Part shown: piece by piece, positions 1 to 12,100 of the stretch
Numbering within the stretch: the stretch's first letter is position 1
Layout: every line of letters starts with the position of its first letter
Assembly: GCA_023053685.1 (NCBI GenBank)
Contig: JALIGW010000032.1
Span: 6,453,720-6,517,719 of the forward strand
Reading direction: 5' to 3'
DNA: 64,000 nucleotides
From: Diadophis punctatus similis
Taxonomy: Eukaryota > Chordata > Lepidosauria > Squamata > Dipsadidae
Notes under the pieces: model-generated
Databases searched by the model: none
The model's input: the letters and a program-made list of their open reading frames with translations, nothing else
Told to the model about the DNA's origin: nothing
Program-made: the position numbers and the translations under genes

Positions 1-68
1 TGGCAACTGGCTGGGGACTTCTGGGGGTTGAAGTCCACAAGTCTTAAGGTTGCCAAGCTCTGGAGAGC
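1..68. repeat. Palindromic short repeat, half copy
   Basis: It contains TTGAAGTCCACAAGTCTTAA, the arm shared with copies at 10994, 14720, 42768, 46325, 47604 and 63008. The other arm is cut off by the window edge. Confidence 0.5.
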
Positions 69-118
69 CCTGGCTTTATAATAAGTCATTTTGGTTGAGC
101 TCCACATTTCAGCGGGTC

Positions 119-3100
119 TCATCCCAGCAGGATGCCCTTTGGCAGCTCCTCCTGCTCTTTATCCAGACTCTGGCAACGGGTGCAGAGGCTCTGGAAGCCA
201 AGACGGTTCTCCTCTGAACTGCTGCGTGTGTTGAGGATCCCCTCCATTACAAAGGGGAGCCTCTGCGTTCTCTTCCCCACTTCCCGCTGAGCACGAAGCC
301 CTCCTGAGTCATGCAAGCCAGCTCCAAGAGCCAGAGCCTTCTGGCAGCAGATATTCATGTGGGAGAGCAAGAACACCCTTTTCTGCCATTGAGAAAGGTC
401 CCCCTTCCCACTCCCCTTCTTCCCACGGGCGGCAGTGAACTCTGGAGAAGCCCTTTCGGGAGGGAGAGAAGCAGCTGAGAGAAAAGCTGGCAAGAGGAGA
501 GAAGCTGCCGTAGCATTAAAGCACCTGGCCGTTCTCCCCCAGGTAGCTTTTTATATCCTTGGCAAAGGATTCCCTGCGAGGAAACTCCATCTGTTTCACG
601 CACGATCGCAGGTACAGTGGGCAAGATCTGGAACACAAAAGGAGGGGGCAGGAGGAGGAGGAGGAGGATCAAAGTTAGCAGGAGGCTGTGATGGAAGTTC
701 AGCTTGCCCCCACCACCACCACACACACACTTTCTGCTGCACAAACCACAAGGCCAAAGCCGGAGAGAGGAGGGAAGGAAGCCCCCCCCTCCTGTTCACC
801 AGGAACTCTTCCTTTCAGGTGGAGGCCGCAGTTCTACAGCTGTTCATGCCCAGAATTACGCCAGCAACAACTGGCAGTCAGAACACTTGACAAAAATGCC
901 TTCCTTTCACAACACATAAGCAGGCCCAACCACGGTTTCAACTGGGAAACTCTTACTATCTCAAATTCAACAAGGGGGTTGCTTGAAGCTTGGCCTCCCA
1001 AGACATCACCCACTGACAGAGACCCAGGGGTAAATATTCTTTATATACCATTCAAAGTCTTGGAAGAAAATCAAGAGCCCAGCAGACAGGCCCTCTAATA
1101 GCTGTCACTCAGATTCACAGGAAACAGGCAACAAATCCTAATCAAGGAACCAACCACTCCCAAACCTGGCAGGGCAAGCTACTCTATATAAACAGCCAGC
1201 AAATCCTCCTCCTCCTCCTTGGACTGATGAGGTTACCAAGCCTGGTCATGAAATGTCTGCAGCAAAACCACCAAGCTCAAAGAATGTCAGGAACCCAACA
1301 CTTCACCCATTCTCTGTAGTCTCTATTAGCTTGGAGGAGGCACCACCAGGAATTTCCAGAGAGGATTAGGGGCTTGGTGTAGTGGACAAAGTGCTGGCTT
1401 AGAAACCAGGAGACGGTGAGTTCTAGCCCCGTCTTCGGCATGAAAGCCAGCTGGGTGACTTTGGACCAATCACCCAGGAGACAGTGAGTTCTAGTCCCGT
1501 CTTAGGCATGAAAGCCAGCTGGGTGACTTTGGACCAATCACCCAGGAGACAGTGAGTTCTAGTCCCGTTTTAGGCATGAAAGCCGACTGGGTGACTTTGG
1601 GCCAGTAACTCTCTCTCAGCCCAACCTACTTCACAGGGTTGTTGCTGTGGGGAAAATACAAGGATGATGTATGTCTGCTGCCTTGAGTTACCTATACATA
1701 CACAGGCAAGGTGAAAAATCTAATCATAAATAACATTTTTTTCATCGTATCCTTGTCTGGGTACCAGACAGAGCAGCAGAAATGAAGGGTTTATTTTGCG
1801 TGTTGGTGGGCAGGAAGCAGAACTAGACCCAAAGTGGCTGCCGTTTAGGTGAGGTGTGTGAGAGAGACTGGATGGGGCTTCCATAGAGTGAGTTTCCCTA
1901 GAGGGGCTTCGGGGACAACGCTCAGCCCAAAGAACACACACCTTCCTGTGTTTTCCTCCATCAAGCCAGGCTCCGATGGGAGCTTCGGCCAGTGTGCAAC
2001 CACCTCCTGCTTCCGGTCAAGTTTCCAGAGGGTGTGCAGTAAGTACAAGGTAGATGTGCAGCTGTCTGTAAGACAAAAAAAAAAAAAAAAAGAGACTGTA
2101 GAAGGGATGGCAGAACCCGGGGGTGGAGAGAAAAGAGGGACCAGCCTAGAATCCCTACATGGCCATGAGATTCCTGTGCATAGGCATAATTTGCAATAAA
2201 CCAGTCTGACTGGACCTTCACGTGTGGTCCTGGTCTTTCATGCCTGACAGAGATGCGAATCACAACCGACCTCTCGGGCCACAGCCTCATCTCACCCTCA
2301 CGCTCGCCTTGTCCATGGCTTCTGCCACTTTCCCTGTGAGAAAGGGGTTCATCTCACCTTGCTGAGACTAACCCAGATTCTGTGGCCTTCGCCAAGCCCC
2401 CCCCTCCCCCGGGCACACAAGAGAGATGCTTTTTTGTGTAGTACACCCTCCTTGCCAAGCCAGTCCCAAAAGACTCTTCCCAGCCTTTCATGCTGAAGGT
2501 ACCTGGAGAGACCTGCAGGCTGTACTGAAAATCCATCAGGGCTCCTTTCAACCTCCCCAGCTCCAGGAACTGGATTCCTCTTCCTGTCAAGGCCAGGAGT
2601 CTGATTTCGGGGAGCAGCTCTGCTTCAGGTATGGCCGCCTGTTCTCCTCCTGGCTCAGTTCTGCAGCTGCCTGGCAATAGAAAGAACACCGCAATCCTTG
2701 AAGACCGTGAAGCCCCCCCAAAACGAGGCCAATTCTTATTTTGCCAGGACAGCCAGCTCTCAAATGAAGCCCCGCCAGGGAAGAGCTAGCAAAAAGCACT
2801 GGAAGCAGAGACCTCTCAACTGCTTAGAGTCTAGACCACCCCTCTTTTTTCCTTTGAAGGGGTTAAGTACACTGTCCTAAATTGCATCCTACACCTTGTG
2901 CGAAGGCAACAGCTGATCCTGAAGAGCTGATGCCCCACTGAAATAGAGAGAAGAGTCAGGGAACGAGAATGGATGCCACCCAGGGTCATAATGGGTGATT
3001 TATAAAAGGGGAGATGTAAATGCATGGCCTACAGATGGGCCAGTCTGATGTGATCCTGGGGAGATCCCAAAGGGAACCATTATGAAAACAAAGTGGTAAT

Positions 3101-6100
3101 TTAATCTCTGGCGGGCCCGGGATGGGGGTAACTCCTCCATCCTGGTGCTACTTGACCTCTCAGCGGCGTTCGATACCATCGACCATGGTATCCTTCTGCA
3201 TCGTCTCGGTGAGTTGGGGGTGGGAGGCACTGTTTTACGGTGGTTCTCCTCTTATCTCACCGACAGGATGCAGTCGGTGTTAACAGGAGGGCAGAGATCG
3301 TCCCCTAGGCCCCTGTCATGTGGGGTGCCTCAGGGGTCGGTTCTCTCGCCCATCCTGTTTAAATTTACATGAAACCGCTGGGTGAGATCATCCGCAGGCA
3401 TGGGGTGCGTTTCCATCAGTACGCTGATGACACCCAGCTGTACATCACCACCCCGTCTGATTTCAGAGAGGCAGTTGATGTAATGTGCCGGTGCCTGGAC
3501 GACGTTAGGATCTGGATGGGGAGGAACAGACTCAGACTTAATCCCGACAAGACTGAGTGGCTTTGGATATTGCCTCCTAAGGACCATGACAATTGTCCCT
3601 CCTTGACGTTCGAGGGAGCGAAACTGACCCCCTCGGATCAGGCTCGCAACTTGGGGGTCCTCCTAGATCCACAGCTAAAATTGGATCACCATCTCTCCGC
3701 TGTGGCTAGGGGGGCCTTTGCACAGGTTCGCCTGGTGCACCAGTTGCGGCCATACTTGGAGAAGGAGGCTCTACTCACGGTCACTCATGCCCTTGTCACC
3801 TCGCGCCTGGACTACTGCAACGTGCTCTACATGGGGCTACCCTTGAAGAGTATCCGGAGACTTCAGCTGGTGCAAAATGCGGCTGTGCGTGCTGTGGTGG
3901 GTGTGCCAAGGTACACCCACGTGACACCTGTACTCCGCCAGCTGCACTGGTTGCCCATCGGTCTCCGGGTCCAATTCAAGGTGTTGATCACCATCTTTAA
4001 AGCCCTTCATGGCTTAGGACCAGGTTATCTCCGGGACCGCATTCTGCCTCACACTTCCCTTCGACCGGTTAGGGCCCACAGAGTTGGCCTCCTCCAGGTC
4101 CCATCGGCTAAGCAATGTCGCCTGGCGGGCCCTAGGGGGAGAGCCTTCTCTGTGGCAGGCCCCGTGCTCTGGAACCAACTTCCCCCAGAGACCCGAACTA
4201 TCCCCACCCTGCTGGCCTTCCGGAAAGCTGTTAAGACATGGCTTTTCCTGCAGGCAGGGGGTAGAGCGTAATCCATTTGAGCTCACCCCCAAGTATGTAT
4301 GAAGTTGAATGGATATTAAATGCTTTTAAGATTACGGTTTTTAATTTTTATATCTGTTTTAATGTTTATTTATATTGGTTTCTTGTATTTTTTCTGTTGT
4401 ACGCCGCCCGGAGTCCTCCGGGAGTTGGGCGGCATATAAGAAACACCAATAAATAAATAAATAAATAAATTTTCAGAAGTCAGCATGGATCTGCTGGGAA
4501 TAGAGTTCGCTAGATTAACCTCATCTCAGTTTTGGTTGTGCACTTCTAAGGTAGATTGTGCAGGCGTAACGGAGCTTGACTTTTTTGTTTGAGAAAGTCT
4601 GTCCATCAATAGCTCATCAAATTGGAGAGGGGCAGCTCATCAACTGAGGGGCCATAGGAACTGCTCCTGGCTCTTCTAGGCTTCAATAGTTTAATTACTT
4701 AGATGAGAAGTAGAGATTTGTCAAATTTGCAGTTAACAAAAAATTAGGTAGGATAGCTAATGTCTATTGAATGACAGAAATAAAATTCAAAACCATCTTG
4801 CCAGATTAGAGCAAGATTCCCCAAACTTTATAAATTACAGATTGTTTTTACCACTAACTTTTTTGTGGCCTTTCTCTGCTACTTTACATATGTACAAAGA
4901 CGACAAATGGATTAAAAAAAACATTTTAAGGATTTGGACAACTAATTTGGTTGGAGGCTGCAGAGCAGCTTTCTTCTTCCTCTCTGATGAGAAAGTTAGG
5001 AAAATTGTGGCTGTGGGGGAGGGGGGGTGTTTCTATTTGCTTATTTTACTTATACAATTATTTATAGATCACCCAGTTCCCAAAGGACTCAAAGCAGCAT
5101 CATACCTTAGAAATACAATGATGAAAAACCACAATCTAAGTAGCTAATGCGGCAGGTCACTATCGGTGCCCAAACCCACTGCAGAATTTAAAAAAAAAAA
5201 GATTTTAAGGTCTTGCTGAAAAGCATTTGAGAGAGTTCATTGTCTGGGGAGGCAGGGAGCCCAAAGGCAAAGCCAGCCACTCAGAAGGGGAAAGGGAGAG
5301 AACTGATTTCTGCTTTGGTCACACCCCATCTTGGGCACCACCCCCAAATTATATTTAAGAAGGTTCCAGAGAAATTGGAAATAGGCTCAGAGAAAGGCAA
5401 TCAAATTCACCGAGCGGAAATAAACCCATGAAGAGAGACTGAAGGAAATGGGCACCCTTAGCTTTGAGAAGACAAGACAGAGAAGGGACCTGCCAACCCC
5501 CTTCAAAGACAGGTGGTCCTCATTTAACAACTACCCATTCATTGACTATTCAAACTCATAATGAGTGGTAATTATGACCAGTCCTCAGAGTTACAGCTGT
5601 CGCAGTGTCCCTGTGATTGCAATTCAACACTCCGTTTGTGAATACAACTTTGCAGTGAGGCATGGCCACACGTGATTGTGATTTCTAACATTCCCTGCTG
5701 GCTTCCCACAAAAACGTCATTGGGGAAGTCAATCGTGTGAAATCCTCACTCCATGATGGCAACTGGGATTGTTATTCCTAAGCAGTGTGATCACGTAACA
5801 TCGCACTGGCAATTCCGGTCTTAATTGCCACCATAAACTAAGAATTACTTATACATGAAAAAGCATCAAAAAGGAAGGCCGAGGTGCTTCCTTGGTCTTC
5901 CCAGAGTGCACAACACAGAGGATGGATTTAAGTGGCAAGAAGGCAGACTCCAAATCAGTGGTGGGGAAGCCGCATCTAACAGCAGTTCAATAACAGAACC
6001 AGAAGTGGAAGGTTATCCATTATGGGTGGGCCCAAATTTGGACTCTTGCACTGAGTGGTGTGTGTATGGGTAGGGGTGCGCGCGCGCACACACACATTCA

Positions 6101-9100
6101 CTCATGACCTGGATCACCTAACTGATCCTTTCAATCCTGTGATTCAGGTGAAGAGAAGCCATTTCCTCTGGAAAGAGCCCAGAAAGCAAGTCAAGAGGGA
6201 GGCAGAAGCAAGCAACGAAGACCTCTGTCCATACCTGTGCTGACCAAATGGACTCTCAGGAGATCATTAAGACACCTGTGGGAGAAGGGTTGAAGTGCCA
6301 TCATTTCTGTGCTGCTAGAAGGATCCAGCCCCAAAGGAGAACGGAAACCCTATTTTGCTGATAAAAGCCCTATTCTGCTACCTCGGAAGAGGGCTGTGAG
6401 CTTCTTCCTTTTGATACGGAGAGGAAACAGGTGGGTTTCTCCCAAAACAGGAAGTTTCTATTTTTCAGAGATGCCAAAGGAGGCTAGAGGTCGGGATGAA
6501 ACCTTCCCTGTTTCTCTGGCTCTCGGCCACCATCAATGCATGCAGGGCAAGTAGAAGCAAAAGGAGGAAACCAGATTCAAAATAGGGAGAATATATATGC
6601 CATATAGTCTACACAGCTCTATTGTTCCTTCGAAGTATGAGCCAGGACACTCAGGGGACTGTTCCTGACTCCACAAAAGGAGGTCGCTGTGCCCCATCAG
6701 CCTCTCCCAGCTGTCACAGTGCAAAAGGGAGAGGCAAACCAGTCCATGATCAGGATTCCACCGGATGCTAGTTACCTGCTAAAGCTGTTTATGGCTTCCT
6801 TGGTTTCTCCCAGCCGGGCTCTTGCCCAGCCCTGGATCAAGTGGGCGGCCGCTTGCCAGAGGACACAGCGCAGGCTCTCTCTCTGCTCTTCCAGGATAGC
6901 AGCAGCAGATTTTGCCAAGGAGGACCTCTCCGCCCCTACGGTCTCCTCTTCAGAACTCGGGTCCAGCACGATGCACAGTTTGGCCGGGATTAGCCTGCTT
7001 GTGTGAGAGACCACCTCTTCGCACACCAACACGGCTTCCTGGTGCCTGGCTGCCTCCTCCAGAGCAGAGGCCGCTTCCAGGAAGACCTCTGGAATTCTGG
7101 GCATGGCCGGCTCGCTGCACTGAGACACCTGGAAGAAGGAAAAAGCCCCCGCCCCCAATGAATCCTACTGCAGAAAGCAGCATTCACTTTCTGATGGGAA
7201 AGTGAAGATATTCGCCTCCTCCCGAATTCAGTGAGCCCAGCCCAACGTCCTTGACTGGAAGCCCTTCGGAGGTGGCACCAAATAAAGTGAAGATCCAGTA
7301 GCTCAGCATCAGGATTCGTTTCCACACCCACATTCCTCTGCCCACAACCTTAGGTGGCTTTTCTTTTCTTTTGAACACACAACTTACACAACTTCAGGTC
7401 TTGACAGGCCAGGCAGGGGTTCTGTTTAAGGGCACCAGAATCCCTGGGAAAGGGTGCGGGCATTCCTAGCCAGCCCCCATTCCTTAAATGGGCAACTTAT
7501 AGTCCTGGGGTTCATAAAACTGTTTGCACTTATCTTTTTGGAGAGTTCAGAGGTCACAGAGACCACATTTAAAGGATCTCCCTACATGTCGGGAAAAAAT
7601 TCAGGAATCTCATTGTCCTTTTCTGACTACAGTAGTCCTTGACTTACAACTGGTCACTTAGTGAGTGGGGAGGTACATATGATCCAGAGCGAAACTGTCA
7701 TCCCCCCCCCCCCCGGCCACGTAGGACTTTGCCTCAGGTGCTGGGCAGCCAGGGCTCATTTATGCCCATTCCAGCATCACATGGTTGCATAACTGCATTT
7801 TATGATGGGTTTGCTGAAAACTGGCATTTACTCCTGGTTGTCAGCAAAATCATGCCCAGGGAGAACCACTAATTTGCTTAACTCCCGTGGCGATCACTTA
7901 ATGACCACTTTAATAAAACCATCCCACTTTACAACCATCATGAATTGCAAACCATCATGGGCGCACTCCATTACAGTCATTAACGTGAGGATTATCTGTA
8001 GCATACTTTATTGAAAGGCACCAACTGCAGCTGGTGAGAACCTGTGCCTTTTCATGAAACAAGTTAATCGGAAGAGGCTCCACCACAGCTCCCCTCCTGC
8101 AAACCCCTCCATCTGGAAGATACAGAGGATGGGGGGGGCAGGGGGGTGTCCACTGGAGTTGCGTTAACACATTCAAACTCTATCAAGGGTGAGGCATTCA
8201 AACAAATAACCCAGGTGAGTCAGAGTCTGTAGAGGAAACAGCTGCAACTCCTCACCTGTGGAAGAGGTCCTTCCTGAAAGAGAGCCAGAAGGTCCAGGTA
8301 ATGTTCTGCAGCCTCTGTTGCCCTGCAGGAGAGACACACACACCCCACCCCCATCAGCAGACATCACTTCCGTGGCCTGTAGTCCCATTAGCCCTTCTCA
8401 AGCAGGGAGTGTGGGCCAGGGTCAGTTTCTCTCCAGCAGGCTCTCGCTGGGCTGTGGTTTTTCAAGGCACCTGAGACTCCAGCTCAGCCCCAGGGGCCTG
8501 GGAGGGAGGAGGCCCTCACCTCTCCGCCTGCAAACATCTCTTGGCCAGCATGTACTTCACGCCTGATGGGCCGCTTGGGGCAAGGAAAGCAGCCGGATGG
8601 CATCCGCTGGTGAGCAGCTCTGTTTGGATGAGGAAATGGAGGTCATGGGACTCCAGGGTTACCTGTGGAGGACTCTCCAGAGCCTGGGAAGAGAAGAAAG
8701 AGGGTGAAGGAAAAATCCCAGACTCTGTCATTTATTTATTTAATTATTTATTTATTAAGTGTTCTTATATGCCGCCTTACTCCAGTGGGGCTCAGGGCGG
8801 CGTACATCATTTAAAAAAACAACTTATCAAAACAATAACCTGTCCCCCTAGCCACAGCAGACAGATGTTGATCCAATTTTAGCTGTGGGTCTAGGACACC
8901 CAAATTGCGAGCCTGTTCTGAGGGAGTTAATTTCTCTCCCCCAAGAACCAAGGGGGGACGCTCGACATTGTCCCTGGGGGGCAATATCCATAGCCACTCG
9001 GTCTTGTCAGGGTTGAACTTGAGCCTGTTCATTCCCATCCAGACCCTAACATCGTCCAGGCATCGGCACATTACATCCACTGTTTCCCTGAACTGAGACG

Positions 9101-12100
9101 GGGTGGAGATGTACAACTGGGTGTCATCAGCATATTGCTGAAACCTCAAACTGTGTTGTCGGATGATCTCACCCAGCGGTTTCATGTAAATGTTAAACAG
9201 GACCGAGCCCTGAGGCACCCCACAGATCAGGGGCCTAGGGGTCGACCTCTGTCCTCCTGTCAACACCGACTACGTCCTATCGGAGAGATAGCAGGAGAAC
9301 CACTGTAACTCCCTGAGTTGGCGCAGAAGGATACCATGGTCAATGGTATTGAAAGCTGCTGAGAGGTCAAGTAGCACCAGGATGGAGGAATGACCACCAT
9401 CCCGGGCTCACCAGAGGTCATTCATCAGGGCGACCAAAGCAGTTTCCGTACTGTAACCGGGCCTGAAACCCGATTGAAAGGGATCCAGATAATCAATGTC
9501 ATCCAATAACCATAGGAGCTGGAGCGCCACCACTTTCTCAACAACCTTACCTACAAAGGGTAGGTTGGAGACAGGACGAAAGTTCTTCAAATCCGCTGGG
9601 TCCAGGGAAGGCTTCTTGAGGAAGGGTCTCACCACCGCAACCTTTAAGAGTTGCGGTACGGATCCCTCTCTCAAAGAAGAGTTGATCACTGCCTGGATCC
9701 GGCCGCGTGATACCTCCCTGCTGGCCGAAACCAGCCAGGAGGGACACGGGTCCAATAAACAAGTGGAGGAGCTCATCGCTCCTATGGCCTTGTCCACATC
9801 ATCAGGAGGGACTGGCTCAAACTCGTCCTATAAAACCGGACTAAGACCCATCCCTGTCGCCTCAGCTAGCCCTGTCCAATCGGAGTCCAGATTTGACCGA
9901 ATCTCAGTGACTTTATCTGTCAGAAACTGAGCAAATTCCTCAGCTCTGCCCTGCAGGTGTTCCTCATCTCCCCCTTTGGCCAGGAGAGAGCGAGTCACCC
10001 TGAACAGGGCAGCTGGGTGAGAATCTGCGGATGCAATCAGAGCGGAAAAATGCGAACGTTTTGCCGCCTGTATCACCACTAGATAAGACTTAATAAAAGT
10101 TCTTAGTAGTGTTCGGTCAGATTCAGCTTTACTGGCTCTCCAGCGTCACTCCAGACGTCTCTTGTGGCGTTTCATCTCCCGGAGCTCCTCAGTAAACCAG
10201 GGAGCTCTCCGGGATCCACTGCCACGGAGAGGTCGCAAAGGCGCAATCCGATCCAGGGCCCCTGATGCTGCCCGATTCCAGGCAGCCACCAGGGACTCTG
10301 ACGAATTATGTACCAGGGATTCAGGTATCTCCCCAAGTTCTCTCTGGAATCCTTCTGGCTCCATTAGGCGCCTGGGGCGGAACCACTTAATCGGTCCCGC
10401 CTCCCTGCGGTGGAGGGGCGGAGCCGTGAAATCTAACCTCAGTAGGAAATGATCTGACCACGACAAAGGGGAGATAACTAATTCCCTCAACTTCAGATCA
10501 TCACTGCCCCGAGAGAAAGACTAGGTCAAGCATGTGACCTCCCTCATGAGTCGGACCCTGAACTACTTGGGTCAGGTCAATGGTTGTCATAGATGCCATG
10601 AACTCCTGGGCTGCATCCACGTGAAGGCAAGTTGAAGTCCCCCAGTACCATAAGCCTGGGGAACTCCACCGCCAACCCCGCTACCGCCTCGAGCAGCACA
10701 GGCAGGGCCTTCGCAACGTAGCTGGGAGGCAGGTACATCAACAAAATGCCCACCTGAACCCCTAAGTCCAACTTCAGAAGGAGCGTCTCACACCAAACAA
10801 TCTCTGGGGCAGGGCTCCTACGAGGACAAAGACTCCGGCAAGCTATAATAGCCACTCCTCCACCCCTTCCCTGAGGTCATGAACTTGGGCCTTGCTCAGC
10901 TACGGCAGTACTATGCTATTTGAGGCTCAGCATGTTCCTAATACCGTTCTCATTTTATCAGATTTATTAGAACAGTTACTTCCCAACCTTGACCCCTTGA
11001 AGATCTGTGGACTTCAACTCCCAGAAAGGCTGGCTGGGGAATTCTGGGAGTTGAAGTCCATGCATCTTCAAGGGACCAAGGTTGGGAAACACCGCATTAC
11101 AAGAAAGCAATGTACATCATGGATTCCGGCAGATTCCGGGCAGCTTACAGCATTATAATAATAAAACACCATACTAACACTTGCTGTAGCCTTTTTTCCC
11201 CTCTTCCCAGCCGGATGGAAAAGAGAGTGGTGCAGGTAGGTCCCTCCCTGCCTCCCTGGGGAGGGAAGGCGGAGAGGCCATCGCTGGATCGTCCTCTTGA
11301 GACCCACCTGACAAAGCAGCAGCAGAGCTTCCAGTTCGGCCTCGGTGAGCCCCAGTTGGTGGTACAAGAGAGCTGCTTGGTACAAGGCCGGCAGGAAGGT
11401 GGAGTCCACCTCCAGGGCTTGCTTCAGATGCTGCAGCGCTGTGTGTGGCTTGCCCTGGAGATCCAAAAGAGGCACATCAGTCTCTTCTCAGAGAGGGCAG
11501 AATCATTCCGAGGATTTCCGGAGCATCTACACCAGTTGTGTAAACACAACACATTAAATTAGGACAAAACAAGGCTCGGCTGTTGTGTCTCAAGAGCTTT
11601 CAGAGTGCTGTCTGAAGCTGAAGAGATTTTTGGGGAGCTGATGACAAGCTGTTCTGAGCTCAGTCAGGCCATCCTTGCTTGGATGGTCCACAGGTTTTTC
11701 CACAGGAGGGGAACTTCCTTAAAGAACACCCAGCAACAGGGACCCTCCTATCATCAATGGGATATTCCGCAGATGCTCCCGCTCCTTCCCCTTCATTTGG
11801 AATCCAAAGACTGGAGTGAGACCAATAATACACAGAGAAGTAGGTCAGGTTACATAACCAAGGATTCCCAGGTCTCTGGAGAAACACTCCAAGAACAAGG
11901 AGGAAGAACTGGAAGCTATAAGGGGGGGGGGGGAGTCCTCGATTTGCAACCGTTTGTTTAGTGACCATTTGAAGTTACAATGGCACTGAAAAAAGTGACT
12001 TTAAAAAGTGAATTTTGGTCACGTGAACAAAATTCCAACACTTGGCAATTGACTCATATTTATGAGAGTGACAGGGTCACGTGATCCATTATTCAGAAAG

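Noticed and set aside
1..118. VCP exon at the left edge
   Set aside because: Synteny predicts VCP nearby, but no VCP peptide is readable in any frame; the sequence is a dispersed palindromic repeat.
355..385. Alternative FANCG exon 14 beginning RKGCSCSPT
   Set aside because: It is in phase after a GGCAG acceptor but stops after eight codons and shows no match to the family C-terminus.
1369..1420. tRNA gene
   Set aside because: The Pol III-like head is part of a SINE with the squamate tail; no cloverleaf with an acceptor stem is present.
2740..2800. Candidate FANCG exon 11 beginning CFLLALP
   Set aside because: It resembles the family sequence only in the wrong phase; in the correct phase it hits a stop after four codons. 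6235-6275 fits both phase and sequence.
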